Source: Pyrrhoderma lamaoense
Lineage: Eukaryota; Basidiomycota; Agaricomycetes; Hymenochaetales; Hymenochaetaceae
NCBI GenBank assembly: GCA_002794735.1
Contig: NBAZ01000056.1
Location: 1-44,612 of the forward strand
Length of the DNA: 44,612 bases
Reading direction: 5' to 3'
A model generated the notes under the pieces. That model was not told where the DNA came from, searched no databases, and worked only from the letters and a program-made list of their open reading frames with translations. Shown here piece by piece: positions 33,793 through 44,042 of the stretch; position 1 is the first letter of the stretch; the number at the start of each line of letters is the position of its first letter. The position numbers and the translations under genes were made by a program.

Positions 33793-36225
33793 ATGACATT
33801 CGGACAAAGCGGCGATGCTGCCTCTGCAAATTTTGATACCTATCACGATGTTGGTAGGGATCAGTACAATACGACAAACAATGGAACACTGCAAAACACT
33901 GTGGTGAAGGGTTCGTAGTTTTACTACTCCTAGCAGATCTAATAATACTGATGAGCCTATGTGATAACAGGAGCAAAGAACGTAAGGAATCAAGGTAGGC
34001 ACAATGAAAATCTATGTGTAGATCACTAATAGATTTCCGCTTGAACAGTTGCGGGATTCTTTGGAGTAGAAATATGGGGAACGTCATTTACAACAAATCA
34101 GGAGATACTATAAATAGTGTTTCCAACACGAAAAATGGTGATTCAATAAACAATAGCAGAAATTATGCTTATGTGAATGGGACTCACACAGGTTACGCTG
34201 GTAACTCTTGTAAGATCATCTTATACCGCTCTAAAGCTGATGATCTTACCCTTTAATTGCATTGTGAATTAGCATTTCCTCGAGGGATCGTATCCCAGCC
34301 TAGTAGCACTACAGAGGATGCTAGGCGTCCTTCACATGGCGTCGAATGCACCGATCCGATTGAAGTTATATCAAGCGAGAAAGCAGTCCCAGAAAACACA
34401 GTGTCTGATACGGAAGTCAGTTCCATTCGGTGGAAAATGGCGAGGGAGAACATACTTTAACGTCTGAGCTTGTTCTGAGCGAGGCCAATCAAGAAGGCGA
34501 TGCACTCATAGCAGATTCCACAAAGGATTGTACAAGATTATCAAACGGAGTTGGGAAAGAAAAGCCGGAGCTTGTTGTTGACACAGCTGTTGCTACTCTA
34601 GGAGAAAATGTCAATATTTCCGAAGAAGAGGTAAAAGTAGCTACAAACTTCGTCGCTAATGAAAGAGAAGCTGGACCAGATACTTCGCAGACTGACTCCC
34701 TACTAAGTAGCTTCCAGTCACTTACTGTTAAAATCAAGCTTAACAAGTGCGCTGGCGATGGGATAGCAATACAAATTCCTTACCATTTCGCACCCTTTTT
34801 GTCGCTTCAGCAATTAGAAAATGGCTCATGTTCAGTGTCAATTGCGTGCCCTAGCATGGAGCTATCTGTCTCGCCGACTTCTGATATACGAAGCGAAAAT
34901 GTGAATATATCTCGAACAATGCCCCCTATGTCCAGGGCTACAAGCAGCGACTCGGGCACGACTTCTGTTAGCTCTTCTCCTTCCTCAGCATCAAGATGTA
35001 GTATCATATCATTCGAGAAGGGTGTTCAGGTTATTGAGTCCACTGCTTCCAACGTAGTCGAGAGTTACCGTCTTATGGAGAGTCACAGCAAGGACTGTCT
35101 TGATTGTCGAAGGATACCACAACTTAGTACCGATGACGACACGACGCAAGTAGCTGTCGAAGACTTACCGGTTGAGACGTCTCTATCATTGTTGGTATGT
35201 CTTCTAGCTCTATCATCATATCAGCATATACTCATTACTTCAGTTACCCACACAATACTTGGATCATAGCGAAGGGATTCTAGATAGTCTCTCTAACGAG
35301 AGCGATGACGAGAAACTGGATTCAAGCCGTTATGATGGGAAGGATCAAGATCATTCTTTATCCCCTTCATTCAGCATACTTGAGTCCAATGACGAAACGG
35401 AAGTCGAAAGCACTGTAGATATGGACAATTTAGTTGCTTCTGTCTTGGTATCTGCATTTTTTACCCTGATCTTACCAACTGAACTTGATACTTTTTTTAC
35501 TAGGACACGGTAAACCCATCGTATGAAGCACTTTATGAACTTTATACGCAGATAGAGTATGAGAATATCATGACGACAGATACTTTCTATGTTGTGAAAG
35601 GAGGGATTCAGACAGGAATTTTCAGTTCAAGGTCAGTTTGCATTAGAGTGAGGGATGGCCTGGGAGAAATACTTACAAACCCCACTCACCATTCCTGTAC
35701 AGCGTTCTCGCGGGAGATTGTGAGGCTGATGACCCAGAAAGCTCTACCACGTCATTCAAGGGACTCCGGTCGGCTCTTGAATATTATCATGGAAACAGGC
35801 TAGTGTCTTTACTTGGAGCTTCAAACTCCGAAGTAACTATCGAAGCGGTACCCGAGCCCACTACTCCGCTTGAAGTCAGAAGCCCAAATCGGAATGTTAT
35901 ATGGGGCTTTAGCACAAGTTTAGCGACTATTCGCCGACGATTAGATGAGCAAATACGAAAACTACCATATTCTCATAGAGTTGAAGGATATTACGTCGTT
36001 GCTGTTGGGCGAGAACCTGGGATTTATATTGATCAGTAAGACAAAAATTTGCCATTTAGCGTGATCAAGGACACCGCTGATAAGTTCTGCAGGGAGAAGT
36101 ATACGGAACAACTCAGTGGGGTTTCTTGGGGGAAAGGTAAAAGTTTTGGACCTAATTCACGATCGGATGCAGAAGCATGGTATCAAAACTTACTTCTACA
36201 AGGAAAGATTAAGTCTAAAATCTAA
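33793..36225 (+). pseudogene. P2: full-length family member with two single-base frame breaks
   Basis: The only member with all modules in order. Exons: 33793-33910, 33971-33994 (24 nt), 34049-34209, 34273-35194, 35244-35447, 35504-35631, 35703-36035 and 36093-36225. Exons 1-3 carry DVGRDQYNTTNN and GDTINSVSNTKNGDSINN. The linker is acidic and Ser/Thr-rich. The central block is LTVKIKLNKCAGDGIAIQI followed by CSVSIACPSMELSVSP. The C-terminus has paired RNase H1 N-terminal-like domains (TFYVVKGGIQTGIFSS; YYVVAVGREPGIYIDQ; then GKSFGPNSRSDAEAWYQ). Exon 3 lacks one base near 34063 (GG where P3 and P4 have GGG), and exon 4 lacks one base between about 34400 and 34460. Everything else is open. It is either a recent pseudogene or a functional gene with assembly errors. 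Confidence 0.7.
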
Positions 36226-37420
36226 CTCTTGGAGTAACAAGTCTCTATGTTCTTAGTTGTTCTGTATTTTACTGTCGCTAGCAAAAGAAACCTATGTATC
36301 AGCACAACCATTAAAATGATTAACACTTAGTCCTAGTCACTTATGGCTATTCTTGAAATACATCAATACCAAAACGTGAGAATTAGTTATGTCATCATCA
36401 AGCGTTACATTATGACGAGGTCACGCTCCTTTTTTAAACAAAAGTCTACATCTAGAAAGACCTGCATTTTATACAGAGAATGGAAAATCTTTATCTTTAT
36501 CTCTGGGAGAGGGAGATTATAGTTAGAAGAGGATCACATTCATCCTAGCCTAACTTATATCAGTAATCGTTGGCTGTTAGGACTCTGTTTTAAATCATTA
36601 CTCTGTATGTCAGACTCTGGGCTGTTTCAAAAAATATAATCTTCTATCACAAATAGACCTTATAAATACGTACGATAGAGACTGCGACAAATTCAGACTC
36701 TTTTCGCGTGTGACTTGCAAATATCAAATATCAACTGAATTGTAATGTTAACTTTCAGAATCTCTGTAAATCAGACTCACGTTAACGGGATATCGCTTGC
36801 TCATAGAGTTCTTTCTATTCCTAATGAGAAAATCTCTGAGATAAAGTTCCTTGGATAAACTATATGTAAATCGAATAGAGGACTCCGAGTCGGGATGAAT
36901 GTCCACAATACCGAGAGTCGGACCAGCGAAATCCTTCTTCTATAGCATCTACTACCAATAGAGGCTACCTTTTGCGGTTCTGGTGATAAACTTGGGATCA
37001 ATGGAAGAAATGGGCGCACTTTTAGGTGAAATTCGGTACCTCTCTATACAAAAAAGACACTAGCTATGGTTTTGATGGTAAAGGAGGGATTGCGCTTGAT
37101 TCCTAGACTGGAACTCGCCTGACTGCAATGACATATAAATATTCAGATGAAACTCAAATGTTCCTTTTGTAAGGCTCCGCTGATGCTGCGCTCATCCATA
37201 ATGACACTTATATCTCGATATCCGCATTTAAATGATTTTTTCCTCTACATTCTTGATCATGAGAATCAGCAAGCACAGCCTCGGCCACTCATCATTTAAT
37301 GCATAAAGCTCCTTCATCCACATCATATAAGGTACCAGGTAGTTTTAACTCCCACTAGAGCAGTACATCGAATCACCGTACCGCAACTCTTTACTACACT
37401 TAATCTAATCTCAGCTCTCA
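36226..37420. other. P2-P3 intergenic region
   Basis: About 1.2 kb without a credible coding frame. It contains the P3 upstream region and the shared element listed separately. Confidence 0.45.
37079..37107 (+). promoter_or_regulatory. Upstream element shared by P3 and P2
   Basis: GGAGGGATTGCGCTTGATTC here resembles the element at 33476-33505. A weaker match (CTCGCCTGACTG versus ATCGCCTGAGTT) follows in both. Confidence 0.35.
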
Positions 37421-38751
37421 ATGGCATTCGATCAGAGCGGCGAACACGCTACTGCAAATGTTGGAACTTCTAACGATGTTGGAAGGGATCAGAACAATAC
37501 AACAAATAACGAATCATTTCAAAATACAGTGATTAATAGTAAGCTTACTTGATGCTTGTTTTGAAAACAGGGAGAAATAACAGCATTCGAATTGAAGGTG
37601 CACGGACAGGTGCAAAGACTGTCAGAAAAGGTAAGCAAATATTATATATATTCTATAGTGCTTCTCAGTAACTTGCAATAGTTATAGAGAACTTCGGGAG
37701 TCGAAATGTAGGAAATGTCATATACAATAAGGAAGGGGATACTTTTAATAGTGTCTCTAATACAAAAAGTGGTGACTCGATAAACAACAGTAAAAATACG
37801 GCTTACATCAATACGGGATTGTCATGTAAGCTATTTGATCGCTGTCATGTTGTAATAAATCTCAAGCTTACTCGGAACTCTATTGTACTTATTGCATCAT
37901 CTCTGTCAATTAAAGCAGCATTCCAAGGTTTAACGTCTCAAGCTAGTGCAGCTATTGATCATCTCGGTGATACCACATCCAATAGCAACTACAATAAGCT
38001 AGCAGAACAAATTATTATCAAGGAAGCGCACCCAGAAAGCACGGTTGCCAATATAAACGCGAGTCTAGCCCAAGGAGGCAAGGGCAGAAAGGAGATTTCT
38101 TCTGAGCTGATACTAAACGAAGCTTGTAGTCAGGGCGAAATAATAACCTCGGGCTCCTCAGAATCCTGTACAAAGCCTTTATATGAGCATGCGAAGGGAG
38201 GACTACAGTCTAGTGTCGCGCCTATAGTTATGATTGGTGAAAAGGGTTTTTCTCATAGAACAGGGGAAAAGGAGACCAGCGGAGGAGAGACTGCCGTCAT
38301 TGCTGCAAAGGCTAGGGAGACCATCCCACAATCTGATTCTTTGATGCCAACCTTCCAGTCGCTGACTCTCAGAATACGACCCGAGAAGTATATTGGAGAT
38401 GGAGTCGCCATCAATATCCCATATCACTTTACCCCACGCTTGTCGCTCCTCCAGCTAGAAGATGGTTCCTGTTCAGTCTCGATCTCCTGTAATGGCCTAG
38501 AACTGTCTGTATCACCATCTTCAGAAGTCCTCAATGAAAACGATGCAGACTCTCGTATCAGTGATGCCAAATTCAGTCCCGATGTGGCATCTATTGTCGC
38601 ACTGGCCCCTCCTCTGCCGGAACGTAGTAATTTAACAATTGAGAAGGGTTTTCAGGTTACAGAAACCATTTCCTCGGATATGGATGTGATGAAGGGCTCA
38701 CGTATTGTGGAAGCTTATCATAAGGGCTCTTACATGCAGCAAAGTGCCTGA
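37421..38751 (+). CDS. P3: short family member without the C-terminal domains
   Basis: Four exons: 37421-37538 (118 nt, as in P2), 37571-37630 (60 nt; 24 nt in P2 and P4), 37682-37825 (144 nt, as in P4) and 37919-38751; 384 aa. The N-terminal Asn-rich parts are DVGRDQNNTTNN and GDTFNSVSNTKSGDSINN. The extra residues of exon 2 read SIRIEGARTGAKTVRK. The central block is LTLRIRPEKYIGDGVAIN followed by CSVSISCNGLELSVSP. The frame then stops at 38749-38751, and I find no RNase H1-like exons in the next 900 bp. The last acceptor is a tandem NAGNAG (37916 or 37919), adding or removing one Ala. Reading frame intact, so it may be expressed as a short form. Confidence 0.7.
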
Positions 38752-39664
38752 CAAGCCAGATATGGTAAGGAGGCAGCAGTTGCTACAAGATTGGATGCGT
38801 TGATAATTGGTTATTTTACCTCGGGAATGTAGACAATGATAAATATGTATGACAGTTGATATTTTTGCTCGCTTAGTGAATTTGTACCAATCGTACCACA
38901 AGTTGTAACATATCTCAAAAGAAAACCTTAGTCTGACGCGGTTATGTATCGACGAATCTTATGTAACCCACACATAACTTGGTCTGAAAAACAAGGGAAC
39001 TTGCAGTAAATATACCGATTGATAAATATGGAGCTACGGCTAGCAGTCCACTAGGAATCTACGGATAATCACAATCTTCTGATACTTGCAATTGCACATG
39101 CCTGATTCTGTGACTGTTTCACATGTTGTAGACCACGAGGTACCCGTATGTGACATTTCTCATGCCTCATATAAGCGCCTCATACCTCATCTCATGAAAA
39201 GGAACCCGCCTGTATTAGTATCTCCTGAGCTGTGTGCGTTTCTTGAACTAACAGGAAACGCGGAACATTCACCTGGCTCGGTGTTACTCTACGTTGAAAA
39301 GTGAATATACTATTTAGGGCGAAGTACTCACATGATCTAAGGTATCTACGCCCAAAAACCTACCATCATATGTGTAATTTCATCTTAAAACGCCCTATTC
39401 CCAGTTTAGCTCTATGAGAAAAGCCCAAAGGTTCTCGGGTGCCCCACTCGGGTTGCTTTTACTCCCCATTACCCACACCTGTATCATGTCATACCTATTT
39501 TCATCCTTTTACACAGGGTAGTAGTGTACTGCTAACTTTCGTTATTAAAAACTGTATACTGCACCGTTTACAGGTGGATTGAACAACCTCAGCCCTTGAT
39601 ACACAAATCTCTTACCACATAAGTATACTTAATACTAGTACTGGAGCTGTTCAGTGTTAACGAC
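38752..39664. other. P3-P4 intergenic region
   Basis: No supported gene. A 68-codon ATG frame (39098-39304) looks mildly coding but has no recognisable domain and no similarity to the P-family C-terminus. Confidence 0.4.
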
Positions 39665-41816
39665 ATGGAAAACTGCAACACATCTGACATTTCTGAGCTA
39701 GGAAAGGGGCATCGCAATACGACGAATATCGAAACGATACAAAAATCTGTAGTGAACGGTAGCTTTATCTCCCCCAGTACCTCAGCCAGAGTCTGATCAA
39801 TGATCGTGCACTTTAATAGGAGTGAAGTCTATTAGTAGCCATGGTTAGTCGACGATTACAAACAAAGGATACATATAATTATTTCGAGATAGTTGCGGCT
39901 TACTTTGGGACGGGGAATGTAGGAAACGACATCTATAACAGAGCAGGGGACACTTTCAATAATATTTCGAATACGAAGAATGGGGACTCCATCGACAATA
40001 GTAGAAATACTGCGTTTATTGGTGCAGATTGCTCTTGTAAGATATACATACCTTTTTATGCTTTTAACCAGTCATATTCATCAATCCTTGTTTACTGTGT
40101 TCATAACCAATACAGCGTTTCTTCGAGGCTTCTCACACCAAGCAAGTAAAATACCAGAAAGTACAGCTGATGTTGAGTCTACTATTGGCGAGAGTGCGGT
40201 GCTAACACAATCAAAATCAAAGGATAAAAGGAATCCAGAAAGTATGGATACAGATACTGGGGCGATCCACGTACAAACGAGTGATGATAGAAAACAGCCT
40301 TCCAACCCTGATATCAATGTTAATGGGGATCATATAGAAGATGATGCACTTATCATAGAGACAATGGACGACTGTACGGATACTCTAGAAGATCCAGGAA
40401 TGGTCAGGCAAGTATTAGTTACTGATACGTCCACTATTACGCTTGAAGATACTAATAATCATGATAGGCCGGAGTACTTAATATCTAAGGCGACTACCAA
40501 TGGTGGTACGGAGTCTGGAGCGAAGCTTTTTCAAGCCGACTCTTTAATACTTAACGTCCAACCAGTGACTGTCAAGCTTAAGCTTGGGAGATGTGCCGAA
40601 GACGAAATCGTTCTAAAGATGCCGGCTCACCTTATACCTCTGATAACTCTAGTACAAACAGAGGATGGAACGTACTCAGTGTCAATCGCTTGTCCTGGGT
40701 GTGAGCTATCTGTATATGCAATTTCTGATATACTATACGAAAACGGGAGTTTATCCCCCACTTTGACTCTCAACTCTAGTACTTTTGACATGACATCGGA
40801 TAAGGGTGCCCAGGAGTTTGAAGGCTCTGATCCGATGAGAGGTTCGCATGTTGCAGGGTGTTGTCATTTGGGTATTATTGTTTTTTGACGTGTGTCACAA
40901 GCCAATGCTGATGAGGACACGACGCAAAAAATAGCCACAGATAAAGCAGTAGAAGTTCCCACAGAGCTTTCGGTACGTTGGACAACGTTGTCATTGTATT
41001 GGAGATTCATCTTTGGGAACCACCCTATTTATCTAGTATATAAATGATGGTATGATATACGCTCCTCTTGAGCCTCGAGACATCGCATGGGCTGGGAAAA
41101 GAGAGGATGAAAAGGGAGAGAAATCGAAGAAAGAGTCAGAGACATTCTTATATTCTCGACCCATAGATCACATCAAAGTACGCGACAATGTAGAGTATGG
41201 CGCGGCGGAAGAAACGGAAAGGGCACTTGAAGCTGTCTTGGTATGTACATGTACATCGAACTCGGTAGCCTCTGATATATACATTCATATATTTTGAAAT
41301 GTTTTACCAGGACGTAGTAAATCCAACTTATAAGTCTCTTTACGACCTTTACGAGCGCACTCAGTATGAGGATATTATGTCAACAGATACTTTTTACGTT
41401 GTAAAAGGAGGAAATCAAACAGGAATTTTCAGATCTAGGTCAGTTGACCTTGTAATTACCAAAGCGGAAGCACAAAATTAAATTCCATACAGCATTCATG
41501 CAGGAAAATGTGAGGCTAACGACCCAGGCAGTAGTACTACGACAACCACAGGACTTAAATCGGCACTCGAACACGGAATTAAAGTGTTCTTTTCAAGTTC
41601 AAGTGTGGCATCAGGCCCTATCATTGAGGAAGTATCCGATCCTATCTCCTTACTCACATTCTCCAAAATGATATATCAGGGCGTGGCGATGGCATGCCAG
41701 CTATTCGCCGACATTTAGACGAGCAGCTAGAAAACACGCTACTTTCCTGAGGAGTTAAAGGGTTTTTTGTAGTTGTTGTGCGCGGACCAGCTCTTATATC
41801 AATCCGTGAGATTTGA
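39665..41816 (+). pseudogene. P4: family member decaying at its 3' end
   Basis: Exons: 39665-39758, 39820-39843 (24 nt), 39893-40036 (144 nt), 40116-40841, 40902-40972, 41037-41240 (204 nt, as in P2), 41311-41438 (128 nt) and from 41493. The N-terminus is more diverged (GKGHRNTTN), but exon 3 keeps GDTFNNISNTKNGDSIDN. Central block: VTVKLKLGRCAEDEI followed by YSVSIACPGCELSV. The first RNase H1 N-terminal-like domain is present (TFYVVKGGNQTGIFRS). In the next exon the frame runs to TAG at 41716-41718; in the neighbouring frame the family sequence continues (AIRRHLDEQL), then meets TGA and a further shift that ruins GREPGIYI. The conserved last exon is not recognisable. A truncated 538-aa protein is still possible. 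Confidence 0.65.
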
Positions 41817-42671
41817 ATTAACAAACAAGAATTAAGACTCATTGCTGAAATCTCTTCAGGAAAAACCATAGGTTAAAAAGAATCAGGGACATCTCTTGGG
41901 GAAGGGAGAAAGTAGAAATAGTACCATGATCAACTTTTGCTAGGGAAAAGCAAGGTTGGGAGCCAATTATAGATTGACACCACTGACAATTCGCATCGTG
42001 TTGATATGACATTCCACTCATAAGGACTGTTTACGTGCATGTAACCGAACTTTTAATATGAAGATATATAAAAAAATCGGCTCCTATGTGGGACCCAAAA
42101 AAACATGCATAACATGAAAGTGTTTAGAAGAAAGAACAGACTGAAGTGTATCAAATTGTATAAATTGTGACTCATACTGAATCTTTATCATTTCACAACA
42201 TAACATCTTGCCATTCCTTCATGGCAAGAGCTGAAAATCCGCACGCATCACATATATGCACGCAAACATAGTGGATAAACTCTAGACGTATCTGGAGTTG
42301 TAACGGATTTCATTAAGTTAAGAACTTTCACATCCCCAACTCTTTGAAACCCATATAAGAGTTATCATACCTCTATACGGGCCATTCCAGATATTGCATC
42401 ACCCGGGACGATTCTTTCGTATGTTTCCTAATTGGATGATGGTTTGGAGTACAAAGGCAAGTCATAGGGTTGGCCCACCACACACAAAACTTAGAATTCT
42501 TCAGGTATTATATATGAAGGTCATTTGAAATACATGCATAATTTCATTAGGCTTTCATATCCAGGAAGATGAGTCGAGAAACATACATGTTGATAGATAG
42601 AAAATTTCCAAAACCCTGCTCATATATAAGCAGCGCATCATTTCTAAGGGAAAGACTGAAAGGGTTGTGTA
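41817..42671. other. Intergenic region, convergent
   Basis: About 0.85 kb between the remains of P4 and the 3' end of the DNAJC17-like gene. AT-rich; nothing recognised. Confidence 0.45.
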
Positions 42672-44042
42672 CTACGTTTCGGATGCCTCCGCTTCCCGGA
42701 TTTCACGTTCCAGACGATCGCGTTCGGCTTGGCGAAGACGCATGAGTGTCAGAGATTCATAATTTAGACCTGCAGCTTTCAATGTTGGTGCTGCTGCTTG
42801 ACATGGAGATTTTGTTGTCTCAGTCGGCTAAAATTATTAAATTGGGTTAAGATATAATTTAGATATATGCAGATGGCAACGTACGAGATCAGGGAAGGAA
42901 GAGAACGTCCCCACTGAAGCGGGTTCAGAAGACGTCGGAACTTTCTTTGCTGCATTTCCAAGTAGCCTTTCCAGTACTGAACTACCTTTTACAGTAGGTT
43001 CACTCGTTCCTACATCCGAATCTGTCTGGGTAACGGGTGTCTTACTCGGTAGGTTTCCTAGCTTCCCCATCTTCCTCAACCATTGGACAATAGGGGGTTC
43101 CGTTCCTCCAGCCCATGAGATTTCACAATCAGCTAAACCATTCCTACTTTGCTTACTAGCACACACGGCAGCGAAGGCGCTACCAATCGTACGAAATGGA
43201 ATAAGAGCTGTTGCAAGGGTCCGAGTAGGTTTCTTCGAAGATTTAGCAGAGGTAGATTTCGAAGTTTTCTCCTTCAACGAAAGAACGATCGAAGAGTCGT
43301 CAATTTCCCCAAATTGAGAAAGAAGTTGCGCGATGGCAGAAGTTGTTGAAAGGTGAGGAACAATAGAGAGTGTATACTTCAATTTGACTGTGGTATCAAG
43401 GTCGCCTGTTACAAACATTATAAGTTATGGTCATATCGATATTATTGGTCTACGATTTACGTACCTAAGGGTGGAACTTCCTCCTCAGCTATTTCGACTT
43501 CTTCCTTTTTTAACATTTCCTCATTTCTTCGTTTTTCCTCCTCCATTCTCCTCTCCAACATCTTCTTTCCTTCATCTATGATTCTCGCGTTCTCGTTTTC
43601 CCGATCCCGTTTCTCTTTGGCCTCATCTAACTTTCGCTTCTTAAATTCTCGTTCACGTTGTTCAAGTTCTTCTTGTAAGTTCTTTCTCTTTTGGTCGAAC
43701 TTTGCGAAGCGTGCCTTGCGTGCAAGAGATGCCTTGAGTGATGAGGTTAAGGCAAGACGACGAAGGGGGTCTAGTAATAGTTCATATGCTTGGTTGAGCT
43801 CATGAAATTTCTGCGCTGCAGTGGGATTATTCGGGTTCTAAATAGAGTCCAAAGAGTGGACAAGTTAGTAAACGCGTAATGAACGTGAACTAACAGGAAA
43901 CATACGCGATCTGGGTGGACTTTGAGTGAAAGTTTACGATATGCCGTCCTGATCTCTGCATCTGTAGCTTCAACACTAACACTTAGTAGTTCGAATGCGT
44001 TTGGGCCTTCTCTGAGCTCATATCTACTTTTGAAATGATTGT
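42672..44042 (-). CDS. DNAJC17: DNAJC17/Cwf23-type J-protein (first exon not found)
   Basis: Nuclear Hsp70 co-chaperone of the spliceosome. Exons: 44042-43906, 43837-43465, 43405-42885 and 42827-42672, about 395 codons. The N-terminal J domain begins GPNAFELLSVSVEATDAEI, has AYRKLSLKVHPDR with the HPD motif, and is split by an intron right after HPDR. A long charged coiled coil follows (REREFKKRKLDEAKEKRDR). Next is a region where the family has an RRM-like fold (SAIAQLLSQFGEIDDSSIVL). The C-terminal signature is LNYESLTLMRLRQAERDRL. No in-frame ATG precedes the J domain in exon 44042, so a small first exon must lie upstream (perhaps ATGTCAC just before a GTAGTG donor, near 44120). Otherwise intact. 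Confidence 0.88.

Noticed and set aside
39098..39304. 68-codon ATG frame between P3 and P4
   Set aside because: No recognisable domain, no paralogue and length compatible with chance.
40886..40888. In-frame TGA in P4 after the central block
   Set aside because: A GT...AG intron at 40842-40901 removes it and restores the frame (AGA G then CC AAT), leading into sequence similar to P2.
28227..41816. Integrated caulimovirus as source of the viroplasmin-like domains
   Set aside because: No coat, movement or reverse-transcriptase sequence is present; the genes have spliceosomal introns and the fold also occurs in cellular RNase H1.
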